5,302 bases of DNA from Methanomicrobiales archaeon (GTDB lineage: Archaea > Halobacteriota > Methanomicrobia > Methanomicrobiales > JACTUA01). Position 1 is the stretch's first letter. The number at the start of each line of letters is the position of its first letter. Made by a program: the position numbers and the translations under genes. This document shows positions 5,267 to 5,302 of this stretch, piece by piece. The notes beneath the pieces are model-generated. The model did not search any database and was not told the origin of the DNA. It was given only the letters and a program-made list of their open reading frames with translations. The stretch is taken from assembly GCA_028678905.1 (NCBI GenBank), contig JAJRCO010000384.1:1-5302 (forward strand). Direction: 5' to 3'.

Positions 5267-5281
5267 TTGTCCTCAAGACAA
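5267..5281. repeat. Inverted repeat TTGTC-N5-GACAA upstream of the DUF2098 promoter
   Basis: A perfect 5-base inverted repeat with the spacer CTCAA, just upstream of the candidate TATA box. It could be an operator or a chance repeat. The remaining bases to the window end (5282-5302) hold nothing I can identify. Confidence 0.3.
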
Positions 5282-5302
5282 AGTTGAAATGATTACCCCC
5301 AA

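Overview
The window is archaeal, most likely from a hydrogenotrophic methanogen of or near the Methanomicrobiales. The supporting genes are aIF2 gamma, the RNA polymerase stalk subunit Rpo7/RpoE', Spt4/RpoE'', eS24, eS31 (S27ae) and a Kae1-type t6A enzyme. The small methanogen protein DUF2098 and a nickel regulator point to a methanogen. Promoters have the archaeal BRE/TATA form, and several start codons are GTG or TTG. No rRNA, tRNA, CRISPR array, insertion sequence or phage gene is visible. The genus is not determined.

Layout. From about 4330 down to the left edge, eight genes lie head to tail on the minus strand with almost no gaps. In transcription order they are aIF2 gamma (TTG start), an FCF1/VapC-like PIN-domain protein (4-base overlap), rpoE/rpo7 (3-base gap), spt4 (about 14-base overlap), a DUF359 GTP-dependent dephospho-CoA kinase (0-base gap), then a 58-base gap with a good TATA box, rps24e, rps27ae (1-base overlap) and kae1 (9-base gap, cut by the left edge and probably continuing into a fused Bud32 kinase). 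This is the widely conserved euryarchaeal information-processing cluster. It joins translation initiation, transcription, small-subunit ribosomal proteins, tRNA modification and one CoA-synthesis enzyme. Two promoters are likely: one before aIF2 gamma and one before rps24e.

A 188-base divergent intergenic region (4331-4518) separates aIF2 gamma from a plus-strand nikR, a nickel-responsive ribbon-helix-helix repressor with all four nickel ligands. It holds a TATA box for each direction, a leader hairpin with an orphan Shine-Dalgarno-like tract on the aIF2 gamma side, and short inverted repeats around the nikR promoter and start. nikR converges on a minus-strand DUF2098 gene, and the two stop codons interleave in a single TTAA. 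DUF2098 appears to have its own TATA box giving an almost leaderless mRNA, with a short inverted repeat just upstream.

I do not see a clearly novel system. The points most worth a second look are the uncharacterised PIN protein, the unusual aIF2 gamma start and leader, the candidate NikR operators, and DUF2098 locked tail to tail with nikR.
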